DNA of 64,000 nt from an uncultured bacterium (GTDB lineage Bacteria; Calescibacteriota; Calescibacteriia; Calescibacteriales; Calescibacteriaceae). Under the pieces are notes generated by a model. The model searched no databases. It was given only the letters and a program-made list of their open reading frames with translations, and was not told the origin of the DNA. The stretch lies in the NCBI GenBank assembly GCA_938036315.1, contig CALHPK010000006.1, positions 124,001 to 188,000 on the forward strand, written 5' to 3'. Both the position numbers and the translations under genes were made by a program. Shown one piece after another: positions 23,521-31,818 of this stretch (the stretch's first letter is position 1; every line of letters starts with the position of its first letter).

Positions 23521-25212
23521 ATGTACACAGAAATAGAGAATAAATTCAGAAGGTATAGACGGATTATCAAAAAAATATATGATGCTGGTATGGGTGGGAT
23601 ATTTGAAAAATATCTTTTGTCGCCTGAGGCAATTGAGAATTTTTTCAAATCCGCTAAAAAGATAGATTTTGGGAAAATTGAGTTGTACAGAAAGCTAGCT
23701 TTGAATCCCAAACCGTATACTACTATCCATAGGGTTGAGAATCCTCAAGCTCAGATCCCTCAGTACGATGAATTTGGAAAGAAGTCTCTGAAGGATGGTC
23801 TCTGGTGTGTGATAACTTTAGCCGGCGGATCAGCTACGCGCTTCTTCTCCGAATCAGAAGAAAAACTATCTATCAAATCAAAAGGATTATTTCAAATAAC
23901 GAAGAATCACTCGTTTATGGAAATATTTGCAGGAGAAATTATATCAAAGGCAATCATATATGGTAAGGTTCCTGTCTGGATTGTTCTTGTTAGTGAGATA
24001 ACTTATGATGAAGTAGAAAGTTTCCTGCGGAATTTTTGGTTCCCATCTGAACATATATTGATTCTAAAGCAAGGGTGCTTACCAAGATTTGATTCTGAAG
24101 GGCTACCTATAATATCAAAAGATGGAAATATGATACTGACTGGTGATGGGCATGGTGGAGTTTTTTTTGCGCTTCTCAGAAAAAGTGAATCTGGAGAAAG
24201 CTATAAACAAATTCTTAAATCGCGGGGAATAAAATTTGCGGTTTTACACAATGTTGATAATATTCTTTCAAGACCTCTTGACGAAAAAAGGCTTGATTTT
24301 CACATAAGGAAAAATGCTCTGTTTACTATCTCTTGTGTCAAAAGGAAAAATATAACCGAAAGGGTAGGTATCCCTCTTTATCTTGTAGATGAAAATAAAA
24401 TCTCGGTTATGGAGTACAGCGTTGCAGATCCAAAGATATTCTCGGCGGTAAAGGAGGACGGTTCTCCATATTTTGATCTTGCTCACATAAATGTCAATCT
24501 ATTTTCTTTGGATGTAGTATCAAGGAGGTATCTAAAATATCTGAGACCAGTTATATACACAGGGAAGATAGTGGAGGTTGACGGGAGAAGAGTCGATTCA
24601 ACCACTATTGAATACCTGAATCAAGCAATAGTAGAATGGCTCCCGCCCAGCAAAGTAGCCATATGTCTTCTTGAAAGAGAGGAATTTTACTCTCCTACAA
24701 AATCAATCAAAGGTGAAGACTCTGCCGAAGAATCAAGGAATAGATACTTGAAATACACAAAGCGTCGGCTTGAAAGATTTGGATTATATATCCCACAAAA
24801 TTCGTATTTTGAGATTGCTCCCTACATCCTTTTCGCAGATGAATTTATCTCTAAAATTTTTGATTTTTCTGGATGGATCATAGAGGACGAAACAGAATTC
24901 TATTTCGGTATTTTTTCTCCATTAGATTCATATCCTATATTTTCTGGGGATTTTAGGCTTCTGAAAGGAAGTTCATTTATAGTTCGCACAAATTATCCAT
25001 TTGGAGATATTGTTCTTTCTGGGTTTGACAGAAGAAGTTTCCACTGTGAAAATCCTCCAAGAGTTAAGATAGGTAGGGGGGTCTTGGTAAAGCCAGGAGC
25101 GAAATTTTATGCTGAACTTGAAAAAGGTTCCACCCTTGTTATTCCTCAGAATTTTGTTATAGATGATGATATAAAAATTTATGTTAGGAGTGGAGAAAAG
25201 GTCTTTTTGTGA
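23521..25212 (+). CDS. UDP-sugar pyrophosphorylase family (UDPGP) nucleotidyltransferase
   Basis: The 563-residue protein contains the nucleotidyltransferase loop TLAGGSATRFFSE (near residues 99-111), KSKGLFQI, GCLPRFDSEG, TGDGHGGVFFAL and LHNVDNILSRP, the order found in UDP-N-acetylglucosamine, UDP-glucose and broad UDP-sugar pyrophosphorylases of the UDPGP family. Members make a UDP-sugar from UTP and a sugar-1-phosphate. The position just after galK suggests galactose-1-phosphate or glucose-1-phosphate as substrate; this is inference. A C-terminal region of about 100 residues looks like a short beta-helix. It could instead act on GlcNAc-1-P. Confidence 0.82.
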   Translation: MYTEIENKFRRYRRIIKKIYDAGMGGIFEKYLLSPEAIENFFKSAKKIDFGKIELYRKLALNPKPYTTIHRVENPQAQIPQYDEFGKKSLKDGLWCVITLAGGSATRFFSESEEKLSIKSKGLFQITKNHSFMEIFAGEIISKAIIYGKVPVWIVLVSEITYDEVESFLRNFWFPSEHILILKQGCLPRFDSEGLPIISKDGNMILTGDGHGGVFFALLRKSESGESYKQILKSRGIKFAVLHNVDNILSRPLDEKRLDFHIRKNALFTISCVKRKNITERVGIPLYLVDENKISVMEYSVADPKIFSAVKEDGSPYFDLAHINVNLFSLDVVSRRYLKYLRPVIYTGKIVEVDGRRVDSTTIEYLNQAIVEWLPPSKVAICLLEREEFYSPTKSIKGEDSAEESRNRYLKYTKRRLERFGLYIPQNSYFEIAPYILFADEFISKIFDFSGWIIEDETEFYFGIFSPLDSYPIFSGDFRLLKGSSFIVRTNYPFGDIVLSGFDRRSFHCENPPRVKIGRGVLVKPGAKFYAELEKGSTLVIPQNFVIDDDIKIYVRSGEKVFL

Positions 25213-25221
25213 GCTTTGATC

Positions 25222-25279
25222 AAGGTCTGCCGACCGAGGTTCTGACGACCGAGGTTCTGCCAACCAAGGTTTGCCAAAC
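25222..25279. repeat. fourfold 14-15 bp tandem repeat after the UDPGP gene
   Basis: Four adjacent copies of the form RAGGTTCTGCCGACC occupy 25222-25235, 25236-25250, 25251-25265 and 25266-25279, with two to four mismatches between neighbours. The array begins 10 bases after the stop codon and is distinctly richer in G+C than the surroundings. Confidence 0.85.
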
Positions 25280-25328
25280 TTTTTCATATTGCATCAAATA
25301 CTGCAATTATGAATAGCATTTATTTAGT

Positions 25329-26561
25329 ATGGATTATGCGGAAGATGTACTGAAATACTCTTATCTTGAGGGGAAAAAGATCGTCTTGGGGGTAAGTGGG
25401 GGTATATCTGCGTACAAATCTGTTGAGCTTTTGCGTATGTTTCAGAAAGCCGGGGCAGATGTGCAGGTTGTTATGACAAAGACAGCAACCAAATTTGTGT
25501 CTGAGTGGACTTTTGAATCTCTTACTGGGAAGAAAGTTTATGTTGAGTTTGAGGGTATGGAGCATATATATGTTCCGCATTCTGCAGACCTTTTTGTTGT
25601 CGCGCCAGCTACTGCTAATATCATAGGAAAGTTTGCAAATGGAATATGCGATACTATGCTCTCAACTATGCTTATAGCTACAACATGTCCGGTTGTTATT
25701 GTTCCATCTATGAATTGGGCGATGCTGAAAAATCCTGCTGTTTCTGAAAATATCAAGAAGATTTCAGAGAGAAATGGATGTATTGTTGTTGAGCCGGAGG
25801 AGGGAGATTTAGCCTGCGGAGAAAGGGGGGAGGGAAAATTTCCACATCTTGAGAAAATTTTCTTCTGGTGCGAGTATGCGTTAGCTCCAAAGAAGTTCTA
25901 TGGTAAAAGAGCTGTGGTTACCGCTGGACCGACCAAAGAGTTTATAGATGATGTAAGATATATATCTAATCCTTCTTCTGGACTTATGGGGTATTTGGTG
26001 GCTCGTGAAATTGCTCTCAGTGGAGCGCAAACCTACCTCGTTTCAGGAGCTGATATCCATTTTCAAGATATAAATTGTTTCGCAGGATTTTCTAAAGTTG
26101 TGTCAGCTGAAGATATGTTGACTGAGGTAGAAAAACTCCTTCCAGCAGATATATTTGTTGGCGCCGCTGCTGTTTCAGACTTCAGACCAAAAGTAAGAAT
26201 AAAAGGGAAAGTTAAAAAAGAAAGCGTTGGAGATGAAGTATTAGTAGAATTCATTAGAAATCCCGACATAGTAAATTCTGTTCGCCAGGGAGTAAAGATC
26301 TTGATTGGGTTTGCCCTCGAGTCAGAAGATATCCTAAACAATGCTCTATGCAAGCTCAAAAGCAAAAACGTAGATCTTATAGTTGCAAATGATATTCGGA
26401 CATTTGGAAAATCTGAATCAGAATTCATTATTATAGATAAAGAGAATGTTGAATCACCTGAAAAAGTGGTATCACACAAAAGGATTGTTGCAAGAAAAAT
26501 AGTTGAGAGGATAGCTGAGAAAATGGAGAAGGCAGAAAAATGCAAAGATATAAAACATTAA
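25329..26561 (+). CDS. coaBC: CoaBC: phosphopantothenoylcysteine decarboxylase / phosphopantothenate-cysteine ligase
   Basis: The bifunctional protein is 410 residues. The N-terminal flavoprotein half (CoaC, about 1-190) has LGVSGGISAYKSVELL, VVAPATANIIGKFANG, PSMNWAM (the PxMN motif) and LACGERGEGKF with the catalytic Cys. The C-terminal half (CoaB, about 195-400) has VTAGPTKEFIDDVRYISNPSSG and GAAAVSDFRP. It carries out two steps of coenzyme A synthesis from 4'-phosphopantothenate. The gene overlaps the radical SAM gene by 22 bp and is followed by two more overlapping genes, so the three are probably one operon with translational coupling. Confidence 0.96.
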   Translation: MDYAEDVLKYSYLEGKKIVLGVSGGISAYKSVELLRMFQKAGADVQVVMTKTATKFVSEWTFESLTGKKVYVEFEGMEHIYVPHSADLFVVAPATANIIGKFANGICDTMLSTMLIATTCPVVIVPSMNWAMLKNPAVSENIKKISERNGCIVVEPEEGDLACGERGEGKFPHLEKIFFWCEYALAPKKFYGKRAVVTAGPTKEFIDDVRYISNPSSGLMGYLVAREIALSGAQTYLVSGADIHFQDINCFAGFSKVVSAEDMLTEVEKLLPADIFVGAAAVSDFRPKVRIKGKVKKESVGDEVLVEFIRNPDIVNSVRQGVKILIGFALESEDILNNALCKLKSKNVDLIVANDIRTFGKSESEFIIIDKENVESPEKVVSHKRIVARKIVERIAEKMEKAEKCKDIKH

Positions 26562-27481
26562 ATTCTTATCTTAGAGAGAGATTCGGGCAGAGGGTATGGC
26601 GTATTTCTGTAGATGGTGGTTTCACCTGCCCTGTAAGGGATGGAACAAAAGGTTGGCGTGGATGTATATTTTGCAATATAAAAAGCTTTACTCCTCCTTA
26701 TGCTGAGAGGGTAAAATCGGTAAGGGAGCAGGTAAAGTTTGGCGTTGAGCTCATCAGAAAACATAAAAAAGCTCAAAAATTCGTGGTCTATTTCCAGCCA
26801 TACACAAACACATACGCAGAAGTTGAAAAACTTAGAAAGCTCTACTATGATGCATTAGAAGCAGATGAAAATGTTGTAGGTTTATTTATAGGAACAAGAC
26901 CTGATTGTCTGCCGAATGAAACAATAGACCTTCTTGATGAGATAAATAAAAGGACATTCCTTGTTGTTGAATTAGGACTTCAGACTGCAAATAACAGAAC
27001 TTTGGAGATCATAAAAAGAGGACACACTGTTGAAGATTTCGTGGAAGCAACATATAAACTTCACAAAAGAGGAATAAAGGTTCTTGCCCATGTTATAATA
27101 GGTTTGCCGGGAGATACTGTTCAAGATTATATAAATACTGCAAAATTGTTAAATGATCTAAAGATTTTTGCTGTCAAAATTCACCCACTTCATGTGGTAA
27201 AGTTTACAGAGCTTGATTTGTGGTACAGGGAGGGAAAATACATACCTCTTGAGTTTGATGAGTACATCAATTATGTTGTGGAGTTTATTGCTAATTTATC
27301 TCCGAGCATATATATAGCGAGACTTACAGGGGAGGCGCCTGAGAAATTTTTAGTCGCTCCATTATGGTGCAAGGATAAATTCAGAGTTTTGGATGGAATT
27401 GCAAAGAAACTTGAAGAACTTAACATATTTCAGGGGTCAAAAATTCAGCAGTATGAACTCAGAATACAAAAAAATTCTTGA
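26540..27481 (+). CDS. YhcC/YtqA-type radical SAM protein
   Basis: The protein is 313 residues, the family's usual length. An early cysteine cluster, CPVRDGTKGWRGCIFCN (CX11CX2C, near residues 30-45), fits the TIGR01212 radical SAM family, followed by VYFQPYTNTYA, GTRPDCLPNETIDLL, ELGLQTANNRTL and HVIIGLPGD. Such enzymes bind a [4Fe-4S] cluster and SAM; the biological substrate of YhcC is not firmly known and RNA modification has been suggested. The ATG lies inside the coaBC 3' end, and the next gene starts inside this one. Confidence 0.9.
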   Translation: MQRYKTLNSYLRERFGQRVWRISVDGGFTCPVRDGTKGWRGCIFCNIKSFTPPYAERVKSVREQVKFGVELIRKHKKAQKFVVYFQPYTNTYAEVEKLRKLYYDALEADENVVGLFIGTRPDCLPNETIDLLDEINKRTFLVVELGLQTANNRTLEIIKRGHTVEDFVEATYKLHKRGIKVLAHVIIGLPGDTVQDYINTAKLLNDLKIFAVKIHPLHVVKFTELDLWYREGKYIPLEFDEYINYVVEFIANLSPSIYIARLTGEAPEKFLVAPLWCKDKFRVLDGIAKKLEELNIFQGSKIQQYELRIQKNS

Positions 27482-28439
27482 AAAACTTGATCAGCAAAGA
27501 TTCAAGCTTGCGCAAATTCCATCACCTATAGAATTCAGAAAGGATATATCAGCTGAGCTTGGGTTCTCTTTCTTCATAAAAAGAGATGATATACTTGGGA
27601 TCTATGGCGGAAATAAGGTGAGAAAGCTTGAATTTCTGTTCAAGGATGCAATCAGGAGGAGTAAAAAACTTTTTGTTTTTGGACCAACTGGTTCTCATCA
27701 TATTATCGCAAACCTCATATACGGAAAAGACATCTTCGATGGAATAACTTCTGTGGTGTTCCCAACATTTTTATACAAGGTAGGTGACACATATGTGAGG
27801 GAAAATTTTAAGATTGTGAAAAGGCTTTCTAAAAGAGTTATTTTTACACCAAATTATCTGATAGCATTCGTCATTGCGTATCTGTTATCTGTGGTTCAGA
27901 GGGGTTTTTTAGTCCCTCCTGGTTCGACTTCTCCTAGATCTTCGTTAGGATTTGTTTTGGCCTCATTTGAGATAAAAGACGCTGTGGAATCTGGACAGAT
28001 TCCGGAACCTGATTTTATATTCCTGCCAGCCGGAACTTGCGGAACACTAGCTGGACTTTCTCTTGGGAATTTGATTTGTGGCCTGAGCTCAAAAGTTGTA
28101 GGGGTTAGAGTTGTTGAGAAAATCATGTGCAATTGGTACATTGTTAGAAAGCTCATAAAGTTGACATTTACACAGATAAGAGAACTTTCACCATCTATAT
28201 CCAAACTTCCTGATGATATCAACTTTGTATTGCTTGATGGTTTTATAGGAAAGGGTTATGGTTATCCTACCGAAGGAGGTCAGAGGGCTTTGGAATTTTT
28301 CGCAAGATTTGGAATAAAAGCTGAAAAAACTTACACTGCTAAAACTTTATCTGCAATTTTGGAGCTCAAACAAAAGCTAAGAAACAAAAATGTTCTTTTC
28401 TATTACACTTTAAACACAATTGAGAATTTGAGGTTTTGA
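27453..28439 (+). CDS. D-cysteine desulfhydrase / ACC deaminase family PLP enzyme
   Basis: The protein is about 328 residues. The PLP-lysine motif IKRDDILGIYGGNKVRKLEFL (split here: RDD...GGNKVRKLEF, near residues 38-58) and the phosphate-binding LPAGTCGTLAGL are typical of fold-type II ACC deaminase/D-cysteine desulfhydrase proteins. These enzymes break D-cysteine to pyruvate, H2S and ammonia or act on related amino acids. I took the ATG at 27453, which overlaps the radical SAM gene by 29 bp; an earlier in-frame start at 27393 would add 20 residues read from the other gene. The real substrate is uncertain. Confidence 0.82.
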   Translation: MNSEYKKILEKLDQQRFKLAQIPSPIEFRKDISAELGFSFFIKRDDILGIYGGNKVRKLEFLFKDAIRRSKKLFVFGPTGSHHIIANLIYGKDIFDGITSVVFPTFLYKVGDTYVRENFKIVKRLSKRVIFTPNYLIAFVIAYLLSVVQRGFLVPPGSTSPRSSLGFVLASFEIKDAVESGQIPEPDFIFLPAGTCGTLAGLSLGNLICGLSSKVVGVRVVEKIMCNWYIVRKLIKLTFTQIRELSPSISKLPDDINFVLLDGFIGKGYGYPTEGGQRALEFFARFGIKAEKTYTAKTLSAILELKQKLRNKNVLFYYTLNTIENLRF

Positions 28440-28502
28440 ATTAAACTATAAATTTTTAAATTTTTCTATTTTTCTTTATACTTAAGAACTAAAATTGGAA
28501 TT

Positions 28503-29354
28503 ATGCAGAAGGTAGGGATAGTCGGTCCAGGAATTATGGGAACTGGTATAGCTTACCTGTGTGCGTCATGTGGGTTTGATACGCTCTTGTGGGGAAGATC
28601 GCAGGATTCCGTGAGTAAAGGAAAACAAAGGGTGGAGAAAATAATAGAGGGTGCTCTAAAAAGGGGAAGGCTCTCTCAGGACGAAGCGGAGAAAGTAAAA
28701 AACAAGGTGGAATACACTACCGATCTTCATCTATTAGGGGATTGCGATATCGTTATTGAATCAATAGCGGAGGATGCTGATCTAAAAAAGGAAATTATAA
28801 AAAAATTGAGTGTGATATGTAGACCTTCGATAATTCTTGCGACAAATACTTCTACAAAATCTATTACGGAACTTGCCAGTGTCTGTTCGTATCCTGAAAG
28901 GTTTATAGGGGCACACTTTTTTAATCCTCCTTATATTATGAGGCTTGTTGAGGTTGTGAAAGCTGTACAGACATCAGATAAAGTGGTGGGAAAAACCGTT
29001 GAATTTGCGAAAAATTTGAAGAGAGTTCCGGTTGTTCTCAAAGACTATCCGGGGTTTATAGTGAACCATCTTCTTGTACCTTTTTTAAATCATGCTGTGC
29101 ATATGCTAGAAGCAGGGGAATCAGCTGAAAATTTGAAAAAAGTGACAACTTTAGGGCTTGGACATCCTATGGGGCCGATAGAGCTTGCGGACTTCATAGG
29201 TCTTGATGTTGTAGAAGCGATGGGGGATACCCTGTACGAGAAATTCAAGGATCCTAAATTTAACCCTCCTATATCTATTAGGAATCTGGTGAAAGCAGGT
29301 TATTTAGGGATGAAAGCAGGCAGAGGATTGCTCAGCTACGATGAAAAAAAATAA
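28503..29354 (+). CDS. hbd: 3-hydroxyacyl-CoA (3-hydroxybutyryl-CoA) dehydrogenase
   Basis: The 283-residue protein is the single-domain Hbd length. The NAD-binding motif VGIVGPGIMGTGIA is at residues 4-17, followed by IVIESIAEDADLKKEI, LATNTSTKSI, the catalytic His in GAHFFNPPYIM, and the dimerisation domain GHPMGPIELADFIGLD. It interconverts 3-hydroxybutyryl-CoA and acetoacetyl-CoA. It would connect with the crotonase and Ccr-type reductase encoded at 8-10 kb, although it is not linked to them. The third G of the usual GxGxxG is shifted (GPGIMG), as is common. Confidence 0.94.
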   Translation: MQKVGIVGPGIMGTGIAYLCASCGFDTLLWGRSQDSVSKGKQRVEKIIEGALKRGRLSQDEAEKVKNKVEYTTDLHLLGDCDIVIESIAEDADLKKEIIKKLSVICRPSIILATNTSTKSITELASVCSYPERFIGAHFFNPPYIMRLVEVVKAVQTSDKVVGKTVEFAKNLKRVPVVLKDYPGFIVNHLLVPFLNHAVHMLEAGESAENLKKVTTLGLGHPMGPIELADFIGLDVVEAMGDTLYEKFKDPKFNPPISIRNLVKAGYLGMKAGRGLLSYDEKK

Positions 29355-29441
29355 TTCTGAAAATCCTGAAAAACTCTTCCGACATAGCAAAAGTGTTTAT
29401 CTATCTTATACTTACTTATTTCCTGAGGAGGGAATATTATT

Positions 29442-30629
29442 ATGGCTAAGTTAAAGTTTGAAAGGAAGAAACCTCACTTAAATGTGGGAACGATAGGGCA
29501 TGTTGATCATGGCAAAACAACTCTTACATCGGCTATAACATATGTGCTGTCTAAAAAAGGGTTTGCTCAATTTTTGGCCTATGAGCAAATAGACAAAGCA
29601 CCAGAAGAAAAAGCAAGGGGACTCACAATAAATATATCTCATGTTGAGTATGAAACAGATAAAAGACACTATGCTCATATAGATTGTCCAGGGCATGCTG
29701 ACTATGTGAAAAATATGATAACTGGAGCTGCTCAGATGGATGGTGCTATCTTAGTTGTTGCTGCTACAGATGGTGTTATGCCACAAACAAGGGAGCATGT
29801 TCTCCTTGCAAGACAGGTTAACGTCGGGCATCTTATTGTATTTATAAATAAGGTCGATGCTGTTGATGACCCGGAACTTGTAGATCTTGTAGAGGCAGAA
29901 GTTAGAGATCTTCTGAAAAAATACGGTTTCCCCGGTGATCAGATCCCAGTGATAAGAGGTAGTGCTCTGAAAGCTCTTCAAGATGATCCGGAAGCTATAA
30001 AATCTATTGAGAAGCTCCTTGAAACTATTGACGAGTATATTCCTGATCCTATAAGGGAGGCCGATAAACCATTCCTTATGCCAATTGAAGACGTTTTCCT
30101 CATACAGGGTAGGGGAACTGTTGCTACCGGAAGGGTTGAGAGAGGAACGTTAAAGCCGGGGGAAGAAGTTGAGATAGTCGGTGGATCAGATAGACCAATA
30201 AAGACTGTTGCAGTATCTATTGAGATGTTCAGAAAGATTTTAGATGAAGCTCTGCCAGGTGATAATGTTGGTATACTCCTGCGAGGACTATCGAAAGATG
30301 AAGTATGGCGTGGTCAGGTTATTGCAAAGCCCGGTTCGATAAAGCCTCATAAAAAGTTCAACGCCCAGGTTTATGTTCTCACTAAGGAGGAGGGTGGAAG
30401 ACATACTCCATTTTATTCGCATTATAAACCTCAATTTTACATAAGAACCGCTGATATTACGGGAGAGATTACTCTTCCAAGCGGGGTCGAGATGGTTATG
30501 CCTGGAGATAATGTCGAGCTCACAATTGAGCTGATTGAGTATGTTGCTATTGATGAGGGATTGAGGTTCGCTATTAGGGAAGGTGGTAGAACTGTCGGGG
30601 CAGGTGTTGTCACAAAGATTTTAGATTGA
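29442..30629 (+). CDS. tuf: elongation factor Tu
   Basis: The 395-residue protein has all the GTPase motifs: [10 protein letters not shown], the effector [25 protein letters not shown] with the catalytic His, NKVD, and GSALKAL. Domains 2 and 3 are intact ([30 protein letters not shown] at the C-terminus). EF-Tu delivers aminoacyl-tRNA to the ribosome. A strong GAGGAGGG precedes the ATG, and rpmG follows 18 bp later. The gene heads a conserved tuf-rpmG-tRNA-Trp-secE-nusG block. Confidence 0.98.
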   Translation: MAKLKFERKKPHLNVGTIGHVDHGKTTLTSAITYVLSKKGFAQFLAYEQIDKAPEEKARGLTINISHVEYETDKRHYAHIDCPGHADYVKNMITGAAQMDGAILVVAATDGVMPQTREHVLLARQVNVGHLIVFINKVDAVDDPELVDLVEAEVRDLLKKYGFPGDQIPVIRGSALKALQDDPEAIKSIEKLLETIDEYIPDPIREADKPFLMPIEDVFLIQGRGTVATGRVERGTLKPGEEVEIVGGSDRPIKTVAVSIEMFRKILDEALPGDNVGILLRGLSKDEVWRGQVIAKPGSIKPHKKFNAQVYVLTKEEGGRHTPFYSHYKPQFYIRTADITGEITLPSGVEMVMPGDNVELTIELIEYVAIDEGLRFAIREGGRTVGAGVVTKILD

Positions 30630-30647
30630 TCCTGATATCAGATAGTT

Positions 30648-30800
30648 ATGCCACGCGAAATTATTGAGCTTGAATGTTCGGAGTGTGAGCGAAGAAATTA
30701 TTCCACTACCAAAAATACTAAGGTCAAGAAGGAGAAATTACAGCTCAGGAAGTTCTGTAAGTGGTGCAAGAAACATACGATACATAAGGAAGTTAAATAA
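30648..30800 (+). CDS. rpmG: 50S ribosomal protein L33
   Basis: A 50-codon reading frame starts at ATG 30648. It encodes [20 protein letters not shown] then [18 protein letters not shown] and [12 protein letters not shown], the L33 pattern with two CxxC pairs (CSEC and CKWC) that can bind zinc. Its position between tuf and tRNA-Trp/secE is the classical one. It is too short to be noticed by a length cut-off, but the match is clear. Confidence 0.95.
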   Translation: MPREIIELECSECERRNYSTTKNTKVKKEKLQLRKFCKWCKKHTIHKEVK

Positions 30801-30848
30801 TCGAAAATTTCTAGTATATAGGATTAATGTTTATTATAAAGGGGTAGT

Positions 30849-30922
30849 AGGTCCGTAGCTCAATTTGGCAGAGCACCGGACTCCAAATCCGGAGGTTGCA
30901 GGTTCAAGTCCTGCCGGACCTG
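30849..30922 (+). tRNA. trnW: tRNA-Trp (anticodon CCA)
   Basis: A full cloverleaf can be drawn. The acceptor strands AGGTCCG (30849-30855) and CGGACCT (30915-30921) pair perfectly and G30922 is the discriminator. The anticodon arm is CCGGA-CTCCAAA-TCCGG with CCA as anticodon, and the T arm contains GCAGG-TTCAAGT-CCTGC. The 3' CCA is not encoded (CCCC follows). It sits between rpmG and secE, as in many bacteria. Confidence 0.97.
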
Positions 30923-30934
30923 CCCCTAAGATGT

Positions 30935-31114
30935 ATGTGGAAAGTAAAGCAAATGCTCTCTGAGTCCATATCAGAGATGAAAAAGATAGATTTCCCTAAT
31001 CAAGAGGCAACACGTATTACTACGATTGCTGTCATCTTTATGATTTTTTTAGTATCTTCCATAGTAGGATTGATTGATTTTGTGTTCTCCAGAATATTCA
31101 AACTGATATTCTGA
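30935..31114 (+). CDS. secE: SecE preprotein translocase subunit
   Basis: The protein is 59 residues with one transmembrane helix (TTIAVIFMIFLVSSIVGLID) after the conserved amphipathic segment SISEMKKIDFPNQEATRIT. It is the single-helix SecE type that stabilises SecY in the inner membrane. I chose the ATG at 30935, 12 bases after the tRNA; the longer frame from 30896 would begin inside the tRNA gene. nusG follows 11 bp downstream. Confidence 0.93.
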   Translation: MWKVKQMLSESISEMKKIDFPNQEATRITTIAVIFMIFLVSSIVGLIDFVFSRIFKLIF

Positions 31115-31125
31115 AAAGGGGATAG

Positions 31126-31761
31126 ATGGATATGGCTGATATAGAACATACTGATGAAAATTCTTTAGATCAAGAATCTGCTCAGGAGCAGATACAAACT
31201 CAGCAGGAATCAAGCTCCAGTCCTGAAGAAGAATATAAATGGTGGATTCTCAAAGTAAAAGCTGGTAGAGAAGATTTTGTAAAAAAAGAGATAGAAAAGC
31301 TTATAGAAAAAGATGAAAGGTTAAAGGAGGTTTTTGTTCCAGAGGAGGAGGAAGAAAAATCAAAAAAGAAAACCAAGGAAGAGGAGGGTAAAATTGGTAA
31401 GAAGAAGAAAATGCTCCCCGGATATGTATACGTCAGGATGAAGCTTGATCAGGAGGTTTGGAACGAAATAAAAGCTATCCCAGGAGTTGGATATATACTT
31501 GGAGAGAGGGGAGTTCCTTTTTCGGTTCCTTCCGATAAAATAGAGTCACTGAAGGTGAAATCGGTTTCTGGTGAGATATCAAAAATATTTAGTATATCTG
31601 TGGGGGATAGAATCAGAATAAAGGGAGGTCCATTTAAGGGGCTTTCTGGAGTGGTAGAGTATATAAGTGATGATAGGACAAAGGCAAGAGTGCTAATATC
31701 TATTTTCGGAAGACAGACTCCTTTAGTTATTGAGACAGCTCATATAGAGAAGGAGGCATAA
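31126..31761 (+). CDS. nusG: transcription termination/antitermination factor NusG
   Basis: The 211-residue protein has an acidic/glutamine-rich N-terminal extension of about 35 residues, then the NGN domain (WWILKVKAGREDFVKKEI, MLPGYVYVRMKLDQEVWNEIK) and a C-terminal KOW domain (GDRIRIKGGPFKGLSGVVEYI). Between the NGN strands there is an unusually charged insertion of E/K runs (about residues 66-92). NusG binds RNA polymerase and Rho or S10. In most genomes rplK-rplA-rplJ-rplL-rpoB follow; here waaA does. The stop codon lies inside an 18-bp tandem duplication. Confidence 0.95.
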   Translation: MDMADIEHTDENSLDQESAQEQIQTQQESSSSPEEEYKWWILKVKAGREDFVKKEIEKLIEKDERLKEVFVPEEEEEKSKKKTKEEEGKIGKKKKMLPGYVYVRMKLDQEVWNEIKAIPGVGYILGERGVPFSVPSDKIESLKVKSVSGEISKIFSISVGDRIRIKGGPFKGLSGVVEYISDDRTKARVLISIFGRQTPLVIETAHIEKEA

Positions 31762-31788
31762 AGTTCTTAAGAGGCATAAAGTTCTTGA
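31753..31788. repeat. 18-bp tandem duplication spanning the nusG stop codon
   Basis: GAGGCATAAAGTTCTTAA (31753-31770) is followed directly by GAGGCATAAAGTTCTTGA (31771-31788), one mismatch. The first copy holds the final codons and stop of nusG (GAG GCA TAA). Confidence 0.88.
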
Positions 31789-31818
31789 TAAAAAGTGTAA
31801 TTTAATTCCATAGGTGTG

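Noticed and set aside
25222..25279. CRISPR array
   Set aside because: The four 14-15 bp units are directly adjacent with no spacers; no cas genes occur in the window.
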